A stretch of DNA of 64,000 bases. It comes from Thereva unica (lineage: Eukaryota > Arthropoda > Insecta > Diptera > Therevidae). A program made the position numbers and the translations under genes. The notes under the pieces are model-generated. The model was given only the letters and a program-made list of their open reading frames with translations, was not told where the DNA came from and ran no database searches. Shown here piece by piece: positions 51,101 through 62,780 of this stretch. The DNA lies in contig OX465282.1 in NCBI GenBank assembly GCA_949987705.1, positions 36,358,039-36,422,038 of the forward strand. Reading direction: 5' to 3'. Each line of letters begins with the position of its first letter. Position 1 is the stretch's first letter.

Positions 51101-54100
51101 CGGAGCTATTGAACAATAGACAAAAAGTACGTAAAATTAAACAAATCAATTTAGGTTCAACTTTGAGTGTGAAGCTATAGTTGAAAGTGAAGGTTACATC
51201 AAGTTGACCTTTAACATATTCTTACTTCACACCCAATACGAACGTGGTCAATTCACCTATAAAGTTAATTTTGCCATAAACATGTTCTACTTCATCCGAA
51301 CCAATTTGTAAAAGAATTATCTCAAATTATGGGAAAGACAATTCTCTGCATTATCATAATTATACGTATGGTTTCCCACTTTATCAAACTTACAAAAACT
51401 TGGACGAATAGATCATTATGGAATCAAGACTGCAGAAATACTCGCGTTTTAGGCTAGAGAAAATCCTCAGCTTTTGGAAGTAAAAGCCGTCGTTATTTGG
51501 AATAGCTACCATTTTATAATTTCACTGCAGCCCATGTTAACTCTGCGAAATTTCTATTAAAATGACTTGTGCAAGTAAATGTTGACAAACAAGTCCGCAA
51601 ACACACAAACATGGTATCACCAACGTAGAGCTCCGCCCACAAACATCAAGAAAAATCAAACTAGTTTTGATTTTACTAGCACCGTTAGTGAGACCATACC
51701 ATGTTACTCATATCATGTTTTAGAGTCTACATGGGCCTTGGCCTTTCGGTTTCTCTTTATTTTAAAAAACGATCCTACAAGTTTTACTGCCAACCTACTC
51801 TCTTTTAATACAAAATAATAAAAGACTTCTGACCCGTCATACAAATAATTTAGTATTCCTTTTAAAAAATTGATTTGTAGATTTTACGAAATTTTTCTGT
51901 AATTAAATTTAATCACAATATATTTGGCAAATACAAGATATTAGTTGAAAAAAATGTTCAAACATAGACAAATTGTTTTTAGGTTTCAGCGTTTAGCACA
52001 TGGGAAAAAGAGTTACATAAAATAGTTTTTGATCCGAGATACTTACTTTTAACTTCAAGAGAGAGAAAACAAGTTTTTGAAAAATATGTGAAGGAAAGAG
52101 CAGAAGAAGAGCGAAAGGAAAAGCGCAACAAAATGAGGCAAAGACGGGAAGATTTTAGAAAATTGATGGAATCGGCAAACTTGCATGGAAAGTTTGTATT
52201 TAATGTTTTTTTTTTAAATTCTAGTTTTGTATCCTTGTTGTTGTTATAGATCATCTTTCAATGATTTTACCTTACGGTATGCCAAGGATGAGAAATACAG
52301 AGGAATTGAAAAAATAAGAGAGCGTGAAAGCCTCTTCAATGAGTATATAGTTGAAGTCAGGCGAAGGGAAAAAGAGGATAAACTTAATAGAAAAGAGCAG
52401 GTTAGTACATTGTATATGAATTTTATAAAACATTTGTAATTTTTAATTAATGGAAAATTTAATGAACACTATAAGACTGTTAGATCAATTAACTTTGTCT
52501 AAAAATGTCTAGATTTTGATCTGTTTGAATTTTCACCGAATTGTTCGACGTACAGCTGATCACTCTTCAACCTATCTTCACCTGTTGTTAGTTTTACCCA
52601 AGCTGATCATACATCCACCCAGCAGGTGTGAGTGCTCTATCAAAAGCGGAAGTTGACGGCGTCTCGATATGTGCTGAATTAGTCCTTTGTTGCAAGTGTT
52701 CGTGTACGAATATAAATGGCTGAAAGAGAACTGGTACATTTCGTTTTCGACAATTCCGCTGGAAATGCTCTGATGCTTTCCAAAATTACAGCAAGGTTGA
52801 CTTAACGCTGATTTAATAATAAAATGTCGTAAATAAATTTTTTTTTTATATAATGCATTAAATCAAACTTGGCTGTGTTGATTTAAGATTCTGTTGTCCG
52901 TCTGACCAAGTCCTTTAAACTTTAGAACAAAATATAAATAAAAAATTTCAGATTATCACAAATCTATTTAAATATAACTTTTTTGTTTCATTTAATATAA
53001 AATATATCCACTTGTAGTGTAAAATTACTGATTTATTACTCATTAATTTTAGATAAGAAAAGATTTCATAGCAATGCTACGTGAGAGATCTGATATAGAA
53101 AGACATAGCAAGTGGTCAGATGTCAAAAAGAAACTGGAATCTGATTCCAGGTTTCGAAGTGTAGAAAGTTCCGCACTAAGAGAAGATTACTTTTTGGATT
53201 ATTGTAAATCTTTGAAGGAAGAGCGTAAAAGGCAAAAGGATCAGGAACGTGAACGAAAAGACAAGAAAGACAGGAAAGATAAAAGAAGCAAGGAGAAAAC
53301 TGAAAGCGATATTATACCTGAAAAAATTCATAAGAAAAACGGAGAAGATGTACTTAAGTCTAAGATGTTTTAAATCAATCTATAATCAAGCTATATTTCT
53401 AGGAAGAAGGTGAAAACTCAGCAACTTCGGAAGATGAAGTTGAGCGACATAAGAAAGAACGTGAAAAACAAATCAGAGCAGAGCAAAGCATTAAGGAACG
53501 AGAAAAGGAGGTATTCACTTTTTTTTCCTTTCCGCCATATTTTATGCAAATCTAGTCATTTGCTATCCGGACCTAGACCATCACTTTATATTCAGACGTA
53601 TTCCACAATTCGAATTGAATGAAATCGAATCGGAATTTAATTCACTCGAATTATGTATGATGTATCATGGAATTGGTCGAAATGTGGAACATCTCATTTC
53701 GATTTCGAGTATATATTCGACAAAAATCGTATTGTGGATCACCCCCGATTATTTGCTTATTACGATCTAGCCGTGGGTTACCAATTCCGATCGAAAATTA
53801 CTATTCGATTGCCATCAGGGCAAATTAGATCCGATAAATCTTTAATGTTGTTTTATTTACTTTGATGTAAACAAAAAAATAGCGATTGGCTGGGCGAATT
53901 GAACAAAACTTCGCTCAGTCCATGTTTCTGTTGAAACTGTTCGATTGGCAGCCAAACGAGTCGATATCATTTTCTGTTTGTGGGATTTTCTAATAATAGA
54001 GTTACCCTTCTAGCTCAGAAAGTGCACTTTTGTCTAAGAAAAAACAGTTACGCACTACCTACGCCTATCCTTTATTCTAAGAAGGTAAAAATATCTTAAA

Positions 54101-57100
54101 CATTTTCAGTGAAAATATGTGATCCTCGCTTGTGACTTAAGTTACACGCAACAAGACGAAACATTTTCAACATCCGGAAAAGTTATTATTCTTTATAATA
54201 TATACATATTTGTAACAAACAGTGGGATGTTGTGCCTAGAGACTCGACACTAGTTACGCTTTTTCATGGCATTCTTTCTGTTGACTTCAGACTTTATATT
54301 ATTTCCGCGAAATTTTTTATTGATTTATAAACCCGCCGAAGAGCCAAAAAAAATCAAGAGAATGACATTTTTCACTTTTAATTAAGTAAATGTTTATGTT
54401 CTCCTGAGTATCATTATTAAATTATATAATTTAGTGATAGATTCAAAACATGTTCCACCGAAGTAAAAAAATATATATATTGCGCGGCCGAGCATTGAAC
54501 TTGGTTCCACGGGATAGTATTCCAGCGCCTTAGCTCTAGGCTACCGATTCAAACCATGTTTTACCGAAGTAAAAGAAAATTATTTTTCACTATTGCGCGG
54601 CTGAGGATTGAACTTGGTTCCGCGGGATAGGATTCCAGCGCCTTAGCTTTAGGCTACAGATATATGTAGGTACTTTATTAGAAATCTCTTTTTTGTCGTT
54701 AAATATACTTCCGGTTGGAATTTGCAGACCATTTCTCAGTTTTAGATCTCTTGATCAAGAGCTACAATTTGAGATATGGCCCAAGTCTGTAGCGACAGTA
54801 CTTTCAGAGATGAAAGAAGGTCACAGACGGACAGAGCCTCTGTATAAGCTTTTTTTTTTTTTGAAAAAGCTAAAAAGAAAGCTCAGTTTAAGTGTGTTTC
54901 AAAAGTCAGAGGCATACTGGAATGAAAAAAAAAAAGACAAGATACAGTACTCACTATGTACTTTACAATTGAAACATTGTAGAATTTTGCACCAAAATTA
55001 TAAAACGAATGCCATTTCGTTGATGAATGTGGGTGGTTTATTTCCGGAAAATTCACGCGCCACCCAAAAATAGAAAATTTGGAAATAATTGGGGAAAATA
55101 GAATAATTTCGAATTTTTAATATCATCATGGCAATCTAAAAACTACGCTAACTATGTACATTTTTTTAAGCTCATATTGCACTAAAAATGGTTATAAGAA
55201 ATATAAAATAGCAGTTGTTTTTTTAAATAAAACTGCATAGTAAAGAAAAAAGATAGGACGACGAGAAATATGGCGAGCATGGAGCTTTTGACAGATTTTT
55301 TACAAAGTCCTTGTAACTGAACAAAAACCTCCATATAGCTTTTCGAACATTTAAAATGTAACACTGACTTGATAAAAACTTACAACAGCTTAGTCACTTT
55401 AAGGTTGCTAACTAGTTACTCTATTTGTGACAGTTACAATATAATAACATTTTTTAAATGTGCATAATTGTAACATAAATCTATTACAAATTTAAATTTG
55501 TGCTTCCTGGGAATCTTATTTTATAAATAAATCTTGTTAAAAGAACACATAACATATTTCTTGGTTAAGTGTATTTATTATTAATTTTTTTTTTTGATTT
55601 TGGAAAAGTATAAAAAATCCTAAAAAGAAAAATATAGGTTTCTCAGTTACTATTGCAGCTGTATTTTGAATGTAATTTTAATTTATTTTTGTGGAGATTC
55701 ATCAATCGAATTTGACGTTTGAGATAAAATTTTGAATATTATAAAATCGATATTTTTGTAACTTGGCTACCAAATCTGGAGCATTACATTTGAATTGTAT
55801 CCAGAATATTTAGAAAAATTTATTGTTTATTTGAAAATATTTCGAGTAGTTCAAATTCACATTTATTTCGGACAAAAGTCTTGAATAAATATATTCTCGC
55901 GCAGCCTAATTAGGTCCTTTATTTAACATACCAACAAAAACAGGTTTGATTTCATCACTTGTAACTTTTATTTGAATTTGTGAAATTCCTTTGCGTTTGC
56001 AACAATTTTTGCCCCAACATTACTAGGTTTTGTAAAGCATATACTTTTGTAATTTCATTATTCAAAATATTTTTCAAATACATAAATAACGGTTTGTTCT
56101 TTACTTTTAAGTTCTGTCCGAATCATTGGCCCCTGTGCTGAAAGTCATATTTGCTGTCATAAAAAGTGACGCTAATGCAGCTGACATAAACGACACCTTA
56201 TTTGGTGTGCTGACAGTCGTTTTTATTGTCGTTTTGTTGTCACTTTTGGTCGGGCTGTTTGCGTAGGAAAATTTGAACAAAGTAGGAAAATTTGAAAGAA
56301 AATACATATTTGTTTTTTTGGAGTGTTTAATTTTAAGTTTTTAATAATTTCAGAATAAAAATTGCAAATAGAAAACAATTCTAAATATAAGTTCGAATTT
56401 TAGAAAACCATCCAGATGTGGCTAAAGGCCAGGGATATGCTGACAAATTACACAAAGGTTTGGGAAGAAATAATAACAAAAATTTTTTAATTCTTCGCGT
56501 TTGCTATCTTCATCTTCCGAACTACTAAACCACAACAAGAATTTAGCATCTTTAATCTCAAATTTTCGTGAAACACAAACTCAAAAATGTTTATTCCTCA
56601 AACTTAAATTGTCTATTTCTCATGAAACACATAAACTTAGCACATACACTCTCTGGCCCCAGTGCTGACAGTTGTAATTTTATTGAAACGACAATTTCTT
56701 CAACTCAAACGACTTGCCACACCACCCGACTCTCAGCACAACAGTTATATGCTGACAAATTACACAAAGGTTTGGGAAGAAAAAATAACATAAAATTTTT
56801 AAATCTTCGCGTTTGCTAACTCATCTTCCGAGCTACTAAACCACAACAAGAATTTAACATCTTTAACCTTAAATTTTCGTGAAACACAAACTCAAAAATG
56901 TTTATTCCTCAAACTTAAAATGTCTATTCCTCATGAAACACAAAAACTTAGCACATACACTCTCTAGCCCCACTGCTGACAGTCGTAATTTTATTGAAAC
57001 GGCAATTTCTTCAACTCAAACGATTTGCCACACCACCCGACTCTCAGCACACCAACTTAAAAACGAGACGACAACGACATATACATGCGACTGTCATATG

Positions 57101-60100
57101 ACTCGACTTCAGCAAAAAATTATGGTTGATGGTATATTTTGAAAACTAATTAGAGAAATAAAAAGAAATTGTTCAAAATAACGACAAGAATTGTAGGAAA
57201 ATGAAGGGAATTTATATTTAGAAAATATCTATAAAAAAAAAAAACAAAAAGGAAAACATTTTTTAAATTTAGATATTCATTTTTTGACATTATGTAGTAT
57301 TGGTTTAGTATTGTCGCCATAGATAAAAATCATGTATCAAAAATACAACTCATTCGATCTGTTGATTCATAAATACTAGGGTGACCGTAGTGATAAGGGA
57401 GAATTTTTTTTAGCGAATTTTGCCAACGGGAACCCCACAAAATGATCAGCCTTTGCAGATTTTTAGATAGCCAAAATTTTAGCACGATTGGAGCACGTTA
57501 AACCGTGCCGCTACTCGCTCAAAGTTGGCAAAATCTCCATTTTTTTGCTGAATGGCGGACTTTCAGAGTCATATCTCCAGAACAGTCCATTCTACACCCA
57601 CGCGTAATGTCTTAAATTAAAGGAAATACTGTTCTACATAGTTTGTATTCATATATATTTACCGTTACTTGTCGCCAAAAGGAGCTATAAAAGCCTTTGT
57701 CACCAAAAACGTGTACCTCTAGGAACAAACTTCGAATATTATTTTTGATAACTGATGATGACTAATCTTTATTTTAGTCTTTAATGTTTATTTAAAGAAA
57801 ACTCTTATATTTAAGTAAGTACATAATTTATTGAGGAAAGTAAAAAATAGGTTCTCTAAGAAGTTAAATATTGCATATAATGATCTATTCTAGAGCTTTG
57901 CTTAAAGTGGATTTGGAGACATCAGGATACAGCTGTCGGCACCTGCTGACTAGTTGAAGGACATATTGCTGTTGATCCTCATCTTTGGTCAGAAGATTAT
58001 TGAAATCAGTAATTAATTTGACTGCTCGTTCGGCCATATCATTTACAACCTTCAATGATTGGACGATCCTGTATCCTTCTTTTGAATGAGCATTTTCCGG
58101 CCAGGCACTGGGAGGATCTTTGAGAAAATCTGTATTGATATGAAAACGCTCAAAGAAATTCGTTGTCTCCTTAGTAATTAAATTGGACAATCATGCTTCA
58201 ACTAGTTGTTTCAATTGTTGTTTTTGAAGCTTTGGATTCATAACTCTAGAATGTTGTGACTCAATCTCGGAGCTCTCATGCAGTTTGTTTGCCATTTCAG
58301 ATTTTTCTTCATTGGATCAAAGAACGCAAGAGCTACCAATTCGGCATTCAAATACCATAAACGGTTAGAAAATTTTGCTAGAGCTTTCTCAGAGTTATCC
58401 TTGTCAGTCTCTTGGTAGTCAAAAAAAACTTTGCAAAAGATCAAGGTCTTGTTTGGGAGCCAGATGGAGCTCTGGGGCCATTAAATTATGTAACCTACGG
58501 CGTAGTTTTCATAATACTCGAAGTTTGTTCCTAGAGGTACCAGATCACGTTTTTGGCGACAAAGGCTGTTATAGCTCCTTTTGACGACAAGTAACGGTAA
58601 ATATATATGAATACAAACTATGTAGAACAGTATTTCCTTTAATTTAAGACATTACGCGTGGGTGTAGAATGGACTGTTCTGGAGATATGACTCTGAAAGT
58701 CCGCCATTCAGCAAAAAAATGGAGATTTTGCCAACTTTGAGCGAGTAGCGGCACGGTTTAACGTGCTCCAATCGTGCTAAAATTTTGGCTATCTAAAAAT
58801 CTGCAAAGGCTGATCATTTTGTGGGGTTCCCGTTGATAAAATTCCGACATCGATTTCTTACGGTCACCCTAATAAATACAAATAATTTGCATATACATAC
58901 AGTGAGCGTCAAAAGTGAGTAAACACCTAAATTTTCTAACTTTGAGATGGAATATCTTGGTCACGGGTTGGCAGAACTGGATGATTGATATCAAGAATTT
59001 TTGTTTGTTTTGTTTTTAATAATTCCCAAAAAGAATATATTTGAAAATAATATTTATTCAGAAACTGTTACAAATAAACTAAAAAAAGTTCCCAAATTAC
59101 GCGTCAAAAGTGAGTAAACACTTGGAAATTTTCTTGGAAAAATCTAACGGGATTTAACGGGGATTTATCGTGCATGGTTATAAAAGTTGGTAGTCGACAG
59201 AGAGAAGTCACGAACGTGCAGTTTGAGTGTTATTTTCAAGTTGGTTTGTTATTTTGTGGGAGTTAATTTACGATATTTGAAATCAGAACAGAAACACAAT
59301 TGGAAACAAGGAAAATTATTTTAAACTTGTATTTACAAAGTAAATCTTTGAGAGAAATAGCTCGTACTGTCAAGAGGAACCACGTTACTGTGAAAAAAAT
59401 CATTGAAAAATTCCAGAATCATGGTACTTTGGACAATTTGACACGTTGTGGACGTCCAAAAAAACTCGACCGCGTACAAAAACGAGAAATATTGAAGGAA
59501 GTGAGGACAAATCCGTGTGCAAGTGCTGTCAGAATTGCAAACAATATTTCTCTACAAACCACAGACCGCAAAAAAAAAGTCAGTGCATCGACAGTATGCA
59601 GTGTTTTGCACGAAAACGGCTACCGTGGAAGAGCTCCACGTAAGAAACCACTGATCTCAGTCAATAACCAGGAAAAGCGGCTGAAATTTGCAAAAAAATA
59701 TACAGAGCAGAATGCAATTAACTGGAACGATGTCCTTTTCACCGATGAAAGCAAGTTTGAAATATTTGGCAAAACAAAACAACCGAAAATCTGGAGGAAA
59801 AAAAATGCAGAATTCAACGAAGGAAATTTAATTGCAACTGTAAAACACGGTGGAGGTTCTGTGATGGTGTGGGGATGTATGGCGGCTTCTGGAGTCGGTA
59901 ATCTTGTGTTTATTGAAAACACCATGGATAAACATGCATACCTTCAAATTTTGAAAGACAACCTGCAACTCAGCGTCAAAAAATTGAGATTGTCCACAAA
60001 ATGGTCTTTCCAACAAGACAATGACCCGAAACATACGACGTACTTAGTGAAGGAATGGCTGTTGTATCGCTGCCCAAAACAATTACCACATCCCCCGCAA

Positions 60101-62079
60101 TCACCGGACCTCAACCCTATCGAACATCTATGGGAACATCTGGATCGACAGATCCGTAAACGGAGCATTTCTAATAAGGAACAGTTGAAAACCGCTCTTC
60201 GCTAGGAATGGGGGCTAATAAGGAGTGACATCACATCAAACATTGTGGAATCCGTGCCCCGACGTCTGGCTGCAGTTATAAAAGCAAAAGGAGCTCAAAC
60301 AAAATACTAGAATTCATGTACCGTTAGTTTTTTCCAAGAAAATGTCCAAGTGTTTACTCACTTTTGACGCGTAATTTGGGAACTTTTTTTAGTTTATTTG
60401 TAACAGTTTCTGAATAAATATTATTTTCAAATATATTCTTTTTGGGAATTATTAAAAACAAAACAAGCAACAATTCTTGATAGCAATCATCCAGTTCTGT
60501 CAACCCGTTACCGAGATATTCCATCTCAAAGTTAGAAAATTTAGGTGTTTACTCACTTTTGACGCTCACTGTATGTATGTGGTAATTATAAATAACCTGA
60601 AAAATATTACTAAAAGAACTTTTTTAACAATATGTTATTTTGGCTTTTCTGCAATGTCTGGCAGCAAGTTAGTTCAAGGGTTTGATTAGATTTTAGGTTA
60701 TACGGAGTTGGGGGTATGTTGGTGGAGATTGCGATGAAACATGCGTTTGAACGAACTCCAAAAGATTTTCCACAATAGAATTGTCTGTTTAGGAACGAAG
60801 TTCTGGTCTGTAGCGTGCGTGAAAAGTGGGACCCTAAGTACAAGCCGCATAGCATAATCGGGCGTTGTGGGTAAAATATTGTTATTGAAGATCGCTCTGA
60901 TAGTAGCGATACAATTTTGTCAGGGCTGCTACATTCCTACGCTAGCTCAAAGATTCGGTGGTGTACAAAATGGCATCGCTTCTGATGAGTCTGCGACTTT
61001 AACTTTGTCCAGCTAAGCTAGGATATTTTCCGGCCCGCCGCCGGAAAAATATATAGTCGTATTCAAGTAAAGGTCGAAAGTAGGATTTGAATTTTTCGAC
61101 CATGTCCCTCTTGTCTCATAAGAGTTACACATCTTGCATACCCTAGCCTTTGGACACTTATTGTCTTCATACCAGCCACATATGTATATAACTCTAAACA
61201 GTTTTCTTGCTTGTTGTACGATATTTTCTATATATTAATAAAAAAAATTCTTAGGTTCAACGAACTTTGGCAAATCACTTGAGGGACCGAGACAAGGAAA
61301 GGGAACATCATAAAAGGGATGAAGCAATTAGACATTTTAGTGCTTTATTGGCTGATTTGGTAAGAAATGCTGATTTAACTTGGAAAGAAGTAAAAAGACA
61401 ATTGCGTAAAGATCATAGGTGGGAGTTAGTTGAAAATTTAAATCGAGAAGATAAAGAAAGGTATTTTTATTAAAACATTAAATAATCATGTTTTAAAATG
61501 TAATCTTATAGGATTTTTAATGAGCATATTGACACTTTAATTCGTAAAAAACGAGATAAATTTCGGGAAATGCTTAATGAAATCCCCGATCTAAATTTAA
61601 CTACTCCTTGGAAAGAAATTAAAAAAATAATTAAAGATGATGTACGATATTTGAAGTATAATAGCAGTGAAAAGGTAGGCTTTTTAATTTTTTGGTTATA
61701 CTTCTATATTAATCACTTTTCCCTTTAGTGTGAAAGAGAGTTTAAGGATCATATTAAAGATAAAACTATAGAGGCAAAAACTTCCTTTCGAGAGCTATTA
61801 CAAGAATGCAAACTTATCACTCATAAAAGTTTTGAAATATTCCAAGAAAATGCAAATCATTTAAAAGATATTGAAGAAATATTGAAGAACGACAAAAGGT
61901 AATTCAATTTTAATTACAGTGCACATATAATTAATCTGCTTATATAATTTCAAAGGTATTTAGTACTTAGTCATATATCACAACAGCGTACACAAATGAT
62001 TTTAACATACTTGGAAGATTTACACAAAAGGGGCCCTCCACCTCCACCCACAGCTTGTGAATCGACTAGAAGAAAGTAG
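48105..62079 (+). CDS. TCERG1: Transcription elongation regulator 1 (TCERG1/CA150), WW and FF domains
   Basis: Thirteen coding exons: 48105-48271, 48324-49150, 49198-49528, 49579-49832, 49885-50027, 51983-52191, 52250-52400, 53053-53349, 53403-53510, 61255-61460, 61512-61674, 61729-61898, 61956-62079. All introns are GT-AG, phases agree, total 1049 codons plus TAG. After an acidic N-terminus and an RG-rich segment ([14 protein letters not shown]) come three WW domains ([59 protein letters not shown]) and about six FF domains (for example [40 protein letters not shown]), ending [16 protein letters not shown]. The family links RNA polymerase II C-terminal domain with splicing factors: WW domains bind proline motifs such as SF1, FF domains bind phospho-CTD. 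Intron 9 (7.7 kb) is packed with transposons. The coding sequence looks intact. Confidence 0.94.
50100..50918 (-). mobile_element. Possible piggyBac-like remnant in TCERG1 intron 5
   Basis: The right end on the minus strand follows TTAA (50919-50922) and begins CCCATTGACACACGAAGCC, with two CCGGCGAA-type palindromes (50841-50855, 50887-50901). Inside, ATG at 50666 opens [20 protein letters not shown] and then an acidic serine-rich frame with a stop after about 35 codons, like the start of a piggyBac transposase. No DDD core is present and the left end is not found. Confidence 0.45.
50923..51982. other. Rest of TCERG1 intron 5
   Basis: No element ends, RNA gene or coding region recognised. 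Confidence 0.5.
52401..53052. other. TCERG1 intron 7
   Basis: No clear feature. The stretch 52560-52830 is less AT-rich and has a 29-codon frame ([20 protein letters not shown]), too short and isolated to call a gene. Confidence 0.5.
53511..54480. other. TCERG1 intron 9, first part
   Basis: At 53600-53850 TCGAATTGAATGAAATCGAA-like motifs occur in both orientations, suggesting a worn MITE. Nothing else recognised. Confidence 0.45.
54481..54546 (-). repeat. tRNA-like pseudogene or SINE head, copy 1
   Basis: On the minus strand it reads CGGTAGCCTAGAGCTAAGGC (box A-like) then AACCAAGTTCAATGCTC (weak box B). Part of a roughly 110-bp tandem unit that also includes CATGTTCCACCGAAGTAAA. Box B is too degenerate for a working tRNA. 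Confidence 0.55.
54594..54659 (-). repeat. tRNA-like pseudogene or SINE head, copy 2
   Basis: Minus strand CTGTAGCCTAAAGCTAAGGC and AACCAAGTTCAATCCTC, closer to a box B than copy 1. Repeats copy 1 at a spacing of about 113 bp. 54660-56434 beyond it shows no recognised feature. Confidence 0.55.
56435..57055 (+). repeat. 312-bp tandem duplication in TCERG1 intron 9
   Basis: ATATGCTGACAAATTACACA begins units at 56435 and 56747. Both include TGTTTATTCCTCAAACTTAA and TGCCACACCACCCGACTCTC with few differences. The matching short frames in each unit are part of the repeat. Confidence 0.88.
57377..58871. mobile_element. Long-TIR DNA transposon of unclear superfamily, 1.5 kb
   Basis: Terminal inverted repeats of about 370 bp begin TAGGGTGACCGTA and include GAACCCCACAAAATGATCAG and CCGTGCCGCTACTCGCTCAA on both sides. 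ATAAATAC at 57369-57376 repeats exactly at 58872-58879. The centre encodes a fragment of an unrecognised protein on the minus strand. The 8-bp duplication suggests hAT or P-like, but TIRs this long are unusual for either. Confidence 0.9.
57885..58444 (-). pseudogene. Unrecognised transposon-encoded protein, C-terminal fragments
   Basis: Frame 58444-58238 has [20 protein letters not shown] and [18 protein letters not shown]. Frame 58190-57885, after a stop, has [40 protein letters not shown] and [20 protein letters not shown], ending at a TAG. The VVND-AER and [13 protein letters not shown] blocks are, from memory, like anonymous proteins repeated in several invertebrate genomes; I cannot assign a function. 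Lying inside the TIRs it is presumably the tail of the element's transposase. No catalytic triad is visible. The two frames are separated by stops, so the copy is dead. Confidence 0.55.
58900..60571 (+). mobile_element. Tc1-family transposon, near-complete, 1.67 kb
   Basis: Inverted repeats of about 240 bp (58900-59140 and 60332-60571) start CAGTGAGCGTCAAAAGTGAG, with TA at 58898-58899 and 60572-60573. Each TIR holds two copies of GCGTCAAAAGTGAGTAAACA, at the outer end (58906; 60546) and inner end (59101; 60351), the IR/DR layout of Sleeping Beauty-like elements. TIRs differ at few positions. It lies in TCERG1 intron 9 in the sense orientation. Confidence 0.95.
59300..60309 (+). pseudogene. 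Tc1 transposase with one nonsense codon
   Basis: Frame with helix-turn-helix ([20 protein letters not shown]) and a second DNA-binding part with a GRPKKL motif ([19 protein letters not shown]), then the catalytic core: [43 protein letters not shown] and [15 protein letters not shown]. The second D and the E are 34 residues apart (DD34E). TAG at 60203-60205 replaces a codon just before [14 protein letters not shown]; the frame then runs on to 60309. No upstream ATG is seen (the frame is open from a TTG at 59300), so the start may also be mutated. Otherwise intact, implying a young insertion. Confidence 0.9.
60690..61095 (-). pseudogene. LINE relic, same family as 16247-17600
   Basis: Matches the 3' part of the LINE with many changes: GATAGTAGCGATACAATTTT, CTACATTCCTACGCTAGCTC and GTATTCAAGTAAAGGTCGAA correspond to blocks at about 16650-16850. 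Frames are destroyed. Confidence 0.65.
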
Positions 62080-62309
62080 AGCAAAATATTTATCTAGATC
62101 TTTCATTAATTTTAAAATATCTAAACAACAATTTGTATTGCTTTTAAATAATAAAAATGCAATTACTGCAGAAGTAATACAATATTTTATCTTTGTTTCG
62201 GCATTGTTAATGAAGTACTGTATTTTTACATAATTTTTGAAGCAATTTTATAAATTAAGTTCAAGGTTAATTCCATCTATTTAAATTATTTTTACGAACT
62301 CCAACACAA

Positions 62310-62315
62310 AATAAA
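62310..62315 (+). terminator. Probable TCERG1 polyadenylation signal
   Basis: AATAAA 231 bp past the TCERG1 stop; a second AATAAA is at 62353-62358. The intervening 3' UTR is AT-rich with no other feature. Confidence 0.5.
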
Positions 62316-62510
62316 TCTAAGATGGTAAATACTGTCTCTGTTTTATCCAGGAAATAAAAGTAATTCTTCATATAATAAGGTGTTATTTGTTGTAAGAATC
62401 GCTTATTACAAAAAAAATCTACAACCACTAATTTGAATTACCACATTGCTCAGGAAATATATAAACGAAGATCCGCTAATAGATAACAAAAAGGGCGCAA
62501 AGCGTATTTT

Positions 62511-62780
62511 CGAGAATTCACCATGGTAGCTACCGGTCGAATTAGCAGTTAATCTACCACTTACCATAAGTTACCACTCACCATGTTCGAATATTCACCG
62601 GTAAAGTAACCGTAGTCTCACCACAGGAGCCATAGGGCATTTTCGAGAATTCACCATGGTAGCTACCAGGCGAACCAGAAGTTAATCTACTACATACGTT
62701 CAAAAATTGATTACTTGCCATAAGTCACCACTCAACATGTTCTACTATTCACCGGCAAGGTAACCAAGGTCTCACCAACA
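62511..62780 (+). repeat. Tandem pair, about 133-bp unit
   Basis: CGAGAATTCACCATGGTAGC at 62511 and 62644, each followed by GTTAATCTAC, a CATAAGT-ACCACTCA block and TATTCACCGG. Non-coding. Confidence 0.8.

Noticed and set aside
52715..52804. 29-codon ORF in TCERG1 intron 7
   Set aside because: Too short, no similarity recognised, no regulatory context.
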